This document shows, piece by piece, positions 40,986-47,815 of a DNA stretch of 64,000 nt. A model generated the notes under the pieces. It was given only the letters and a program-made list of their open reading frames with translations, was not told where the DNA came from and made no database searches. The number at the start of each line of letters is the position of its first letter. Positions within the stretch are counted from its first letter, which is position 1. Position numbers and translations under genes: made by a program. Source of the stretch: SSSZ01 sp036732025 (GTDB lineage: Bacteria; Pseudomonadota; Gammaproteobacteria; Burkholderiales; Rhodocyclaceae). The stretch covers positions 1 through 64,000 of the forward strand of contig DAINDE010000014.1 of the NCBI GenBank assembly GCA_036732025.1. Reading direction: 5' to 3'.

Positions 40986-42121
40986 ACCGCCCGGGGCCGC
41001 GCACCGCCCTCATCCTCACTGGCGGCGGCGCCCGGGCCGCCTACCAGGTGGGCGTCCTCATGGCCGTCTCGGAACTGCTGCCCCGGCGCCGGCGCAATCC
41101 CTTTCCCATCCTCTGCGGCACCTCCGCCGGCGCCATCAACGCCGCCAGCATCGCCTGCCTGGCGGACAATTTCGGCAAGGCGGTGGACCTCCTCGCCTCG
41201 GTCTGGCGCAACATGCACGCCGGCCATATCTACCGCGCCGACGCCCTGGGCGTCGGCCTCTCGGGAACGCACTGGCTGTCCATGCTGATGTTCGGCTGGC
41301 TCATCCACCGGCCGCCCCGCTCGCTGCTCGACAACACGCCCCTGCGGGGCCTGCTCGCCCGCCACCTGGATTTCCGCGGCGTCGAGCGTTCCATCGCCAG
41401 CGGCGCCCTGCACGCCCTCTCCATCACCGCCTCCGGCTACGAATCCGGCGACTGCATCAGCTTCTTCCAGGCCCATCCCGACGCCGAGCCGTGGCGGCGG
41501 GTGCAGCGCATGGGGGTGGCCACCCGCATCACCGTCGATCACCTGCTCGCCTCCAGCGCCATCCCCTTCGTCTTCCCTGCCACCCGCATCAACCGCGAAT
41601 ACTTCGGCGACGGCTCCATGCGCCAGTTGGCGCCCATCTCCCCGGCCATCCACCTGGGCGCCGAGCGCATCATGATCATCGGCGCCGGGCGCCAGAACGA
41701 AATGCAGGAGCGCTCCCGCAGCGACAGCCACCCGTCCCTCGCCCAGATCGCCGGCCACGCCCTCTCCAGCATCTTCCTGGACAGCCTGGCCATGGACATC
41801 GAGCGCCTGCAGCGCATCAACAAGACCCTCTACGCCATCCCCGAAACGGCGCGCCAGGAGGCGGGAATTCCCCTGCGCCCCATCCGCACCCTGGTCATCT
41901 CCCCTTCCCAGCGCCTGGATCTCATCGCCGCCCACCACGCCCAGGCGCTGCCCCGGCCGGTGAAACTGCTGCTTTCCGCCATCGGCGCCATGAATCGCCG
42001 TGGCGGCGCCCTGACCAGCTATCTCCTCTTCGAGCAGCCCTACACCCAGGCCCTCATGGATCTCGGCTACCACGACACCATGGCCCGGGCCGAGGACGTG
42101 CGGGACTTCCTGGAACTGTGA
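40967..42121 (+). CDS. Patatin-like phospholipase
   Basis: A 384-residue lipid acyl hydrolase. The ATG at 40967 overlaps the upstream gene by 19 bases. The oxyanion loop is LTGGGARAAYQVG, the nucleophile Ser lies in GTSAGAINAAS, and the catalytic Asp in FGDGSMRQLAP. No signal peptide is seen, so it acts in the cytoplasm or at the inner membrane face. Such enzymes cleave phospholipids or other acyl esters. Its position in a c-di-GMP operon is notable because patatin effectors in other systems are controlled by nucleotides, but no cyclic-nucleotide domain is fused here. Confidence 0.9.
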   Translation: MAGARLNRPGPRTALILTGGGARAAYQVGVLMAVSELLPRRRRNPFPILCGTSAGAINAASIACLADNFGKAVDLLASVWRNMHAGHIYRADALGVGLSGTHWLSMLMFGWLIHRPPRSLLDNTPLRGLLARHLDFRGVERSIASGALHALSITASGYESGDCISFFQAHPDAEPWRRVQRMGVATRITVDHLLASSAIPFVFPATRINREYFGDGSMRQLAPISPAIHLGAERIMIIGAGRQNEMQERSRSDSHPSLAQIAGHALSSIFLDSLAMDIERLQRINKTLYAIPETARQEAGIPLRPIRTLVISPSQRLDLIAAHHAQALPRPVKLLLSAIGAMNRRGGALTSYLLFEQPYTQALMDLGYHDTMARAEDVRDFLEL

Positions 42122-42957
42122 CCCCCGGCCTCCGCGCCGCCCTCGCCCAGGCGCTGGGGGAATCCATCACCGACGCCTCCCCCGCCGGCGGCGGCTTCAC
42201 CGAAAACTGGCGCTGCCGGGCGGGCGACCGGCGGCTGTTCGTCAAGTTTTCCCCCGACCTCGACCGCCTGCAGGCGGAAGCCGACGGGCTGGCCGCCCTG
42301 GCAGCCTGTGCGGAACTCGCCGTCCCCGCCGTGCTCGCCTGCGGCGAAGCGGCAGGCAGCGCCTTCCTGGCCATGACCTGGCTGCCGCTGGAAGCGGAGG
42401 GCGACGGCGCCGCCCTGGGCCGGGCCGTCGCCGCCCTCCACGCCATCCACGGCCCCGCCTACGGCTGGCGGCGGGATAACTACCTGGGCGCCGCCCCCCA
42501 GGAAAACGATCAGGAAGCCGACTGGGCGGCCTTCTTCGCCAGGCATCGCCTGGCGCCGCAACTGGCCCGGGCCGCCCGCCGCGGTTTCACTGCCGTGGCC
42601 GATCCCGGCCGGCGCCTGCTGGAGCGGATCCCGGAACTCCTCGCCGGCCACCGCCCCCCGCCTGCGCTCCTGCACGGCGACCTGTGGCGCGGCAATGCCG
42701 GCTTCGCCGCCGGCCGCCCGGCCCTCTTCGACCCCGCCGTCCATTACGGCGACCCGGAGTGCGACCTGGCCATGGCCGACCTCTTCGGCGGCTTCCCGCC
42801 AACCTTCTTCGCCGCCCACGCTGCCTTCCATCCCCGGCTGCCCGGCTGGGAGCGCCGTCGCCGGCTCTACCAGGCCTACCACCTCCTCAACCACCTCAAT
42901 CTGTTCGGCCGGGGCTACCTGGGGCAGGTTCTCGACTGCCTGGCGGACCTGAGGTGA
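42118..42957 (+). CDS. Fructosamine-kinase family protein
   Basis: A 279-residue kinase of the APH-like fold. It starts at GTG, overlapping the patatin stop by four bases (GTGA). Visible motifs: FVKFSPDLDRLQAEADGL (ATP Lys), ALLHGDLWRGN (catalytic loop) and FDPAVHYGDPECDLAM (metal Asp). Bacterial members phosphorylate ribulosamine or erythrulosamine adducts on proteins, so they reverse glycation. It is the last gene of the 37390-42957 operon. The next gene is convergent. Confidence 0.92.
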   Translation: MTPGLRAALAQALGESITDASPAGGGFTENWRCRAGDRRLFVKFSPDLDRLQAEADGLAALAACAELAVPAVLACGEAAGSAFLAMTWLPLEAEGDGAALGRAVAALHAIHGPAYGWRRDNYLGAAPQENDQEADWAAFFARHRLAPQLARAARRGFTAVADPGRRLLERIPELLAGHRPPPALLHGDLWRGNAGFAAGRPALFDPAVHYGDPECDLAMADLFGGFPPTFFAAHAAFHPRLPGWERRRRLYQAYHLLNHLNLFGRGYLGQVLDCLADLR

Positions 42958-42989
42958 CCGCCGACAGTGCCTGAACAGCCGGCCAGGGC

Positions 42990-43787
42990 CTAGGCCGCCC
43001 CACCGGCCTCCGCCAGCCGCTGCATGAGGCCGGTCATGGCCGCCGCGGCGCCGATGGGCAGGCGATGGTCCACGATGCGGCTCAATACCGTTTCGCCGGG
43101 ATTGATCTCCACCGTGGGAATGCCGGACTGGATCGCCCACACCACCGGCTGGGCGATGTAGGGAAAGGCGCTGGAGGTGCCGACGCTGAAGACCATGTCG
43201 AACCCCCGCTCCAGGGCGTCGATGAAACGGTCCATGGCCGCCGTCGGCAGGGTCTCGCCGAAGAGCACCACTTCGGGCCGCAGGATGTGCCCGCAGCCCG
43301 GGCAGCGGGGCGGCATTTCCCAGCCGGCGAGGGTTTCGGCGACGGTGGCGAAGGCGCAGCGGGTACACTTGAGCTGCTGCAGGTTGCCGTGCACCTCGAT
43401 CAGCTTGCGGCTGCCGGCCCGCCGATGCAGGCCGTCCACGTTCTGGGTGAAGACCAGGACTTCCGGCAGGCGCCGCTCCAGTTCGGCGATGGCATAGTGA
43501 GCGGCGTTGGGGCCGGCGTTGCGGCAATTGGCCTCGATCTGGGCAAGGTACTTCCAGGTGATGTCGGGGCGTTGGGCGAAGACGTCGCCGGAGAGGGCGT
43601 CCTCGATGCGCAGTCCCTCTTCGGTGACGCTGCCGTCGTAGAGACCGCCGATGCCGCGATAGGTGGGCAGGCCGGAATCCGCCGAAATGCCGGCGCCGGT
43701 GATGAACAGCACGCGCTCGGCGCGGGCCAGTTGCCGTGCCACACGCTCCAGTGCCGCTTCGATCGTCGCCGAGTCCGCCATGGCCAT
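42990..43787 (-). CDS. NAD-dependent protein deacylase (sirtuin)
   Basis: A 265-residue Sir2 enzyme removing acyl groups from lysines using NAD. Signatures: GAGISADSGLPTYRG, FTQNVDGLHRRAG with the catalytic His in VHGNL, four zinc Cys (CTRC, CPGC), GTSSAFPY and EINPGE. The Tyr/Arg pair found in CobB-type desuccinylases (Y-x-x-R after the GAGxS loop) is not obvious, so deacetylase activity is more likely. The 265-residue length is usual. It is convergent with the fructosamine-kinase gene. Confidence 0.94.
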   Translation of the reverse strand: MAMADSATIEAALERVARQLARAERVLFITGAGISADSGLPTYRGIGGLYDGSVTEEGLRIEDALSGDVFAQRPDITWKYLAQIEANCRNAGPNAAHYAIAELERRLPEVLVFTQNVDGLHRRAGSRKLIEVHGNLQQLKCTRCAFATVAETLAGWEMPPRCPGCGHILRPEVVLFGETLPTAAMDRFIDALERGFDMVFSVGTSSAFPYIAQPVVWAIQSGIPTVEINPGETVLSRIVDHRLPIGAAAAMTGLMQRLAEAGGAA

Positions 43788-43849
43788 TCCCCCGCTCCGG
43801 TCACAGATTGTAACCCTTCGCCACTTGGCAATTCCGCGAAAAGTGGTCT

Positions 43850-44071
43850 ATGAATCAGTTGGTTAACGGATCAAACCCGATGCCCCTGCCTTCACCCGTC
43901 GACTTCTCCATCCGGCTGGCCCGCGGCCCCGAGCGGCGCGCCGCCCGGCCGCCGGCTGCGCCTCCCTTCATTACCGAGGAAGGCTTGGTGCTGGTGGACC
44001 GCCGCACCAACCGGGATCGCCGTTGCCAGCGCAGCGGCAAGGCCGGCAGGTCGCTGCCGGTCGCCGCCTGA
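43850..44071 (+). CDS. Hypothetical Arg-rich small protein (RRxxRDRR motif)
   Basis: A 73-residue reading frame from ATG 43850 (or 63 residues from ATG 43880). The central part is Pro/Ala/Arg-rich, then a hydrophobic strand (ITEEGLVLVDRRTNRDRRC) and a short basic tail. The RRxxxDRR pattern recurs in the next gene on the other strand. I do not recognise a family. The gene ends three bases before its convergent neighbour, so they share a 3' end. Confidence 0.55.
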   Translation: MNQLVNGSNPMPLPSPVDFSIRLARGPERRAARPPAAPPFITEEGLVLVDRRTNRDRRCQRSGKAGRSLPVAA

Positions 44072-44074
44072 GCT

Positions 44075-44260
44075 TCACCCCTCGCCCGTTGCCGCCGCAG
44101 CGCGGCTGACAAGGGCCGCTTCCCATTCCGCCAGGGAAGCCTCGATCACTTCCGGTTTGCGCCTTTCGACGCTGCGGCGCCGTTCCTTCCAGCCGAGGGG
44201 AGGACCGTCCTCGCGGTCGCGCCGGTCGCCCAGCCTGCGTTTGTCGTTGGCCTTCTTCAT
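44075..44260 (-). CDS. Hypothetical Arg-rich small protein (DRRxREDG)
   Basis: A 61-residue protein from ATG 44260. It has dense DRR/ERR pairs (KRRLGDRRDREDG, KERRRSVERRK) and then one acidic-amphipathic helix (EVIEASLAEWEAALVSRAAA). The RR pairs are reminiscent of DNA/RNA-binding or degradation tags, but no named family is evident. It is tail-to-tail with the RRxxRDRR gene three bases away. A longer start at 44299 is less likely because ATG 44260 begins the compositionally consistent part. Confidence 0.55.
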   Translation of the reverse strand: MKKANDKRRLGDRRDREDGPPLGWKERRRSVERRKPEVIEASLAEWEAALVSRAAAATGEG

Positions 44261-44416
44261 GACACCGCCTATCCAATTCCTCCAGACCGACCAAGGCATC
44301 GCCAGGTGGTATTCGCGTGACTATCCTACCCGATCCCGAAACCATCCGGGGAGTCCCGAATTTCCTTTCTGCTGCCGGCCTGCCATACTGCCGCCCACCG
44401 CCCTTGGGAATCGCCC

Positions 44417-45193
44417 TTGCCCACTGCCATCGTCCGCGGCCGCGCCATCGATTATGTCCGGCAGCCCCCCGCCCGGCCCCGGCCGGGGGCGCCGGTCATC
44501 GTCTTCCTCCACGAAGGCCTCGGCTCCGTTTCCCTGTGGCGTGATTTTCCACAGCAGGTGGCCGACGCCACCGGGTGCGAAGCGGTCGTCTACTCCCGCC
44601 ACGGCTACGGCCGTTCGGCTGCCCTCGACGCCCCCCGCACTCCCGGCTACATGCATGACGAAGCCCTCCTTGCCCTCCCGGAATTCCTCGACGGGCTGGG
44701 CATCGAGTGCCCCCTCCTGTGCGGCCACAGCGACGGAGGCTCCATCGCCCTGATCCACGCCGGCGGCAGCGGACGGCCGGTCGCGGGAGTGATCGCCATG
44801 GCCCCGCACGTCATGGTGGAGAACGTCACCCTGACTGGCATCGCCGCCGCCGGCGAGACCTGGCGGGACACCGACCTGGCGGCCCGCCTCGCCCGCCACC
44901 ATGCCGACGCCGCCCGGGTCTTCCGGGAATGGCACGACACCTGGCTATCGCCGGCCTTCCGTGACTGGAACATCGAGGAATTCGTACCTCCCATCACCGC
45001 GCCCATCCTCGCCATCCAGGGCGAAGACGACGAGTACGCCACAATGGAACAAATTGACCGCATCGCCCGTCTCGGACAAAACGTCGCATGCCTCAAGCTT
45101 GCCGACTGCGGCCATTCGCCCCAGCGGGACCAGCCGGCGGCCGTCATCGCCGCCTTCGCCGCCTTCGTTTCGCGACTGACCGGGAATACCTGA
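44417..45193 (+). CDS. Alpha/beta hydrolase
   Basis: A 258-residue hydrolase starting at TTG 44417. Oxyanion region FLHEGLGS, nucleophile Ser in CGHSDGGS, acid Asp near ILAIQGEDDEYAT, and catalytic His in LADCGHSPQ. The lid region (about 120-190) is moderate in size. Substrate class (ester, lactone or peroxide) cannot be read. It is separated from the following EAL gene by a 318-base spacer with regulatory structures (45194-45511). Confidence 0.88.
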   Translation: MPTAIVRGRAIDYVRQPPARPRPGAPVIVFLHEGLGSVSLWRDFPQQVADATGCEAVVYSRHGYGRSAALDAPRTPGYMHDEALLALPEFLDGLGIECPLLCGHSDGGSIALIHAGGSGRPVAGVIAMAPHVMVENVTLTGIAAAGETWRDTDLAARLARHHADAARVFREWHDTWLSPAFRDWNIEEFVPPITAPILAIQGEDDEYATMEQIDRIARLGQNVACLKLADCGHSPQRDQPAAVIAAFAAFVSRLTGNT

Positions 45194-45358
45194 CACCCCG
45201 TCCGACCGGATTTCGAACACCCTGTGTCAAGGCGGCAACAATTGCCGGCCCAGCCTCGTTCGCTTGTCGGCTTCCTTTACATCCCTTCAGCCAAGGGAAC
45301 CCCGGCCCGGTGCCGCCGTCTTCCTTGCCGGACCGGCGATGCGGCTGCCGCCAGGCGG

Positions 45359-45393
45359 CCGTCCCCGTCCGGCGCGGCTTGCGACGGGGACGG
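45359..45393. promoter_or_regulatory. Inverted repeat in the position of a sigma-54 enhancer site
   Basis: CCGTCCCCGTC (45359-45369) and GACGGGGACGG (45383-45393) are perfect 11-base inverted repeats, 13 bases apart, centred roughly 93 bases upstream of the expected start of the sigma-54-type promoter at 45442. Bacterial enhancer-binding proteins bind such sites. A second GC hairpin (45403-45426) lies between them. A terminator for the hydrolase gene is an alternative. Confidence 0.45.
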
Positions 45394-45441
45394 GTTCCAA
45401 CCGGCGGCGGGCCACCCCCCGCCGCCAGCCCCGCCACCCAA

Positions 45442-45459
45442 TTGGCATCGATATTGCTT
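45442..45459 (+). promoter_or_regulatory. Sigma-54 (-24/-12) promoter
   Basis: TTGGCATCGATATTGCTT matches the RpoN consensus TGGCAC-N5-TTGC in all but one conserved base, with GG and GC correctly ten bases apart. It lies about 53 bases before the EAL gene ATG. A GGTCC-TTCG-GGACC hairpin (45474-45487) follows in the leader. Confidence 0.7.
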
Positions 45460-45511
45460 GATTGACCGCACAAGGTCCTTCGGGACCAACGCGGCCGCAA
45501 GGAGGCCCACC

Positions 45512-46117
45512 ATGAATAATCGAACCAGCCAGGTCTATCTCGGACGCCAAGCGGTCATCGATCGCCAGGGCAACACCGTCGGCTACGAACTGCTCTTTCG
45601 CGCCGGCCCGGGAAACGCAGCCGAGGTGGCCGACGACATCGCCGCCACGGCCGAGGTCATCACCCACGCTTTCGGGGCATTCGGCCTGCAGGCCGTGGTG
45701 GGCGACCTCGCCGCCTTCATCAATGTCAGCCGCGCCACCCTGATGAGCGCAACCATCGAGGCCCTGCCCGCCGACCGCGTGGTCATCGAGCTGCTCGAAT
45801 CCATCCGCGTCGACGCCGAGGTACTGGAGCGCTGCCGGCAGTTGAAGGCCAAGGGCTACCGCCTGGCCCTGGACGACTTCGTCGCCTACTCGGACGAATA
45901 CGAGCCCCTGCTCGGCGTGGTGGATATCGTCAAGGTGGATATCCTGCTGCTGGGGGACGAGGCCCTGGCCACCCTGGTTCGCCGCCTGCGCCGCTGGCCG
46001 GTGTACCTGCTGGCCGAGAAGGTGGATACGCCCCGGCTCGCCCGGCGCTGCCGGGGCCTCGGCTTCAACCTCTTCCAGGGTTTCTTCTTCGAACGGCCGG
46101 TCACCCTCTCCGCCTGA
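45512..46117 (+). CDS. Standalone non-canonical EAL-domain protein (CdgJ/YuxH-like half)
   Basis: A 201-residue single EAL domain from ATG 45512, behind a GGAGG ribosome-binding site. The opening VYLGRQAVIDRQGNTVGYEL shows YELLF where active enzymes have EALIR, as in EAL-HDOD proteins such as CdgJ. Other positions survive: INVSRATLM, VIELLES, ALDDFVAYSDE (loop differs from DDFGTG), VKVDILL, LLAEKVDTP and FNLFQGFFFERP. The usual HDOD second half is absent and the protein ends cleanly. It may bind c-di-GMP or a protein partner, with little or no hydrolysis. It is followed by the Hsp20 genes. Confidence 0.88.
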   Translation: MNNRTSQVYLGRQAVIDRQGNTVGYELLFRAGPGNAAEVADDIAATAEVITHAFGAFGLQAVVGDLAAFINVSRATLMSATIEALPADRVVIELLESIRVDAEVLERCRQLKAKGYRLALDDFVAYSDEYEPLLGVVDIVKVDILLLGDEALATLVRRLRRWPVYLLAEKVDTPRLARRCRGLGFNLFQGFFFERPVTLSA

Positions 46118-46131
46118 GGCGCAACCAGGGG

Positions 46132-46160
46132 CTTGAAAACCCGCCCCCCGGCACCTACAT
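46132..46160 (+). promoter_or_regulatory. Heat-shock (sigma-32-like) promoter candidate
   Basis: CTTGAAA (46132-46138) exactly matches the sigma-32 -35 core; after 15 bases comes CCTACAT (46154-46160), a partial match to CCCCATnT. It lies 53 bases before the Hsp20 start. A stable hairpin (GGGCGCC/GGCGCCC, 46170-46187) follows in the leader. Confidence 0.55.
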
Positions 46161-46212
46161 CGGGGACATGGGCGCCACCCGGCGCCCACCTGGTTCGAAA
46201 GGAGACGAGACC

Positions 46213-46653
46213 ATGTTCTATCGATCCCTTTTTCCCCGCGACGTGCTGTCCGAGCTTGAGCGCCTGCAGCGCGAGATGCAGCAAGGCTTCGAACGCTCAC
46301 CGAGCATCCGGGGCGTGGCCCGGGGCGGCTTTCCGGCGCTGAACGTCGGCAGCACGGCCGATTCGCTGGAAATCTATGCCTTCGTGCCGGGCGCCGACCC
46401 CGCCGGCATCGACGTGCAACTGGAAAAGGGCGTGCTGACCATCGCCGGCGAGCGCAGGAGCACGCTCCCGGCGGCGGATGCCAAGGCCACCGTTCATATC
46501 GACGAACGCTTTGCCGGCCGCTTCCGCCGCGTCGTCACCCTGCCCGACGACATCGACCCCAACGCGGTGACGGCCCGCTTCCGGGACGGCGTCCTGCACA
46601 TCAGCGTTAAGCGCCGCCAGGCCGCCCAGCCGCGCCGCATCGAGATCCAGTAA
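46213..46653 (+). CDS. Hsp20/alpha-crystallin small heat-shock protein (first copy)
   Basis: A 146-residue small heat-shock protein from ATG 46213 (AAGGAGA ribosome site). The alpha-crystallin domain spans about 45-138: LNVGSTADSLEIYAFVPGAD, GVLTIAGERRS, the AxxxxGVL-like FRDGVLHISVKRR. The final QPRRIEIQ matches the I-x-I tail used in oligomer assembly. These ATP-independent chaperones hold unfolding proteins. It is followed 12 bases later by a second copy; the two may form a mixed oligomer. Confidence 0.94.
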   Translation: MFYRSLFPRDVLSELERLQREMQQGFERSPSIRGVARGGFPALNVGSTADSLEIYAFVPGADPAGIDVQLEKGVLTIAGERRSTLPAADAKATVHIDERFAGRFRRVVTLPDDIDPNAVTARFRDGVLHISVKRRQAAQPRRIEIQ

Positions 46654-46665
46654 GGAGACCGCACC

Positions 46666-47046
46666 ATGAGCGACAACACCGCCGTCACCAAGGATACCGC
46701 CGCCCCCCGCGACGATGCCGCCCTGGTCCCGCCCGTGGACGTCATCGAGGACGCCGCCGGCATCACGCTCTACGCCGACCTGCCCGGGGTTTCCAAGGAC
46801 AAGCTCAACCTGCACGTGGACGCCGACACCCTCACCATCGAGGGCGAGATCGCCCTGCCACTCCCCGAGGGCATGGAATCCACCCACGCCGAGGTCAGCC
46901 TGCCCCGCTACCGGCGCACCTTCACCCTTTCCCGGGAGCTGGACGCCGACAAGGTCAGCGCGGAATTCGCCCACGGCGTGCTCAAGCTGCGCATCCCCAA
47001 GGCGGAGCACGCGCTGCCGCGCAAGATCGAGATCAGCGTCGCCTGA
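46666..47046 (+). CDS. Hsp20/alpha-crystallin small heat-shock protein (second copy)
   Basis: A 126-residue paralogue of the preceding gene. The domain covers about 20-118: DVIEDAAGITLYADLPGVSK, LTIEGEIALP and FAHGVLKLRIPK. The tail ends KIEISVA, an I-x-V-type anchor. The N-terminus is short and Ala/Asp-rich, unlike the first copy. It is 12 bases downstream and surely co-transcribed. Paired class A/B Hsp20 genes are common in Betaproteobacteria and rhizobia. Confidence 0.94.
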   Translation: MSDNTAVTKDTAAPRDDAALVPPVDVIEDAAGITLYADLPGVSKDKLNLHVDADTLTIEGEIALPLPEGMESTHAEVSLPRYRRTFTLSRELDADKVSAEFAHGVLKLRIPKAEHALPRKIEISVA

Positions 47047-47073
47047 GCGCCGCGTCCGGGCTGGCCCGGCCGG

Positions 47074-47439
47074 TCACGAAGCCTCCGGCTGGGCCAGGAA
47101 CATCCACAGCACCGAAATCACCACCATGCCCACCAGGGTCACCACCGACCAGGAAAAGAACCAGGCTGCCACCAGGCTGGTTTCCAGGACCTGGTCGGAA
47201 AGGTAGCCGAAGGCGAAGGCCAGGGCCGCCAAGGCCGCCCAGCGCCGCAGATAGACGGGCAGGTGGCGGCGCATGCGCCGGTTGTGCTGCCAGGCGGCAT
47301 TGCGTTCGAAGAGGTTGCGCGCCCGCGTCATGTCGGCGAACAGCCAGTCGAAGAACCAGAAACGGTAGAGGAGCGTGGTGAAGCGGATGTCGGCGGCGGG
47401 CGGCTCCCTTCCGCCCTGCTTTGCTTCCCGTGGTCCCAT
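47074..47439 (-). CDS. Hypothetical two-helix membrane protein
   Basis: A 121-residue protein. The N-terminal soluble stretch (about 1-60) contains FTTLLYRFWFFDWLFADMTR and then RARNLFERNAAWQHNRRMRR. Two transmembrane helices follow at about 68-86 and 91-114. The FxxWLF pattern and the Arg-rich stretch place a basic, aromatic face on the cytoplasmic side. It is convergent with the Hsp20 pair. No family recognised. Confidence 0.7.
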   Translation of the reverse strand: MGPREAKQGGREPPAADIRFTTLLYRFWFFDWLFADMTRARNLFERNAAWQHNRRMRRHLPVYLRRWAALAALAFAFGYLSDQVLETSLVAAWFFSWSVVTLVGMVVISVLWMFLAQPEAS

Positions 47440-47534
47440 GGCGTGCCTCCCCGCTGGTCGATAACCTTGTGACAGCGGAAAGGCAAAAACAATCCGGGAG
47501 CGGCGCCCCTCGGTGAGGGCGAACGCGCCCCGCC

Positions 47535-47735
47535 TCAGCCCAGTTCGTCCACCCGCACCGGGTCGTCCGGCTCGAATTCATCGGCGACGGTACCGTCGCC
47601 AATGCCCGTGACCATGGCCGCCAGGGTGGCGGACTGCTTGACGAAATACTCCGCGCTCACCGGGTCGTAGAAGCGCTGGCCGACGGCAACCTGGTCGAAG
47701 GTGACGCGGTGCTGGGTGACGTGGGCGGTGTTCAT
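47535..47735 (-). CDS. Hypothetical mini-protein (GxxF...EYxVK fold), pepN flank
   Basis: A 66-residue protein: MNTAHVTQHRVTFDQVAVGQ, then RFYDPVSAEYFVKQSATLAA and an acidic tail ending PVRVDELG. It looks like a small beta barrel. The core resembles the 95-residue gene on the other side of pepN (see 50480). It follows pepN on the same strand by 80 bases. No function is recognised. Confidence 0.65.
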   Translation of the reverse strand: MNTAHVTQHRVTFDQVAVGQRFYDPVSAEYFVKQSATLAAMVTGIGDGTVADEFEPDDPVRVDELG

Positions 47736-47815
47736 GGAGTCTCCTTGATGTTGGGTTGGGCGGCAGCCTGACCCGACGCGGCCGCCACCCCGTTTGTCAT
47801 GGAAGGCAATTTAGC

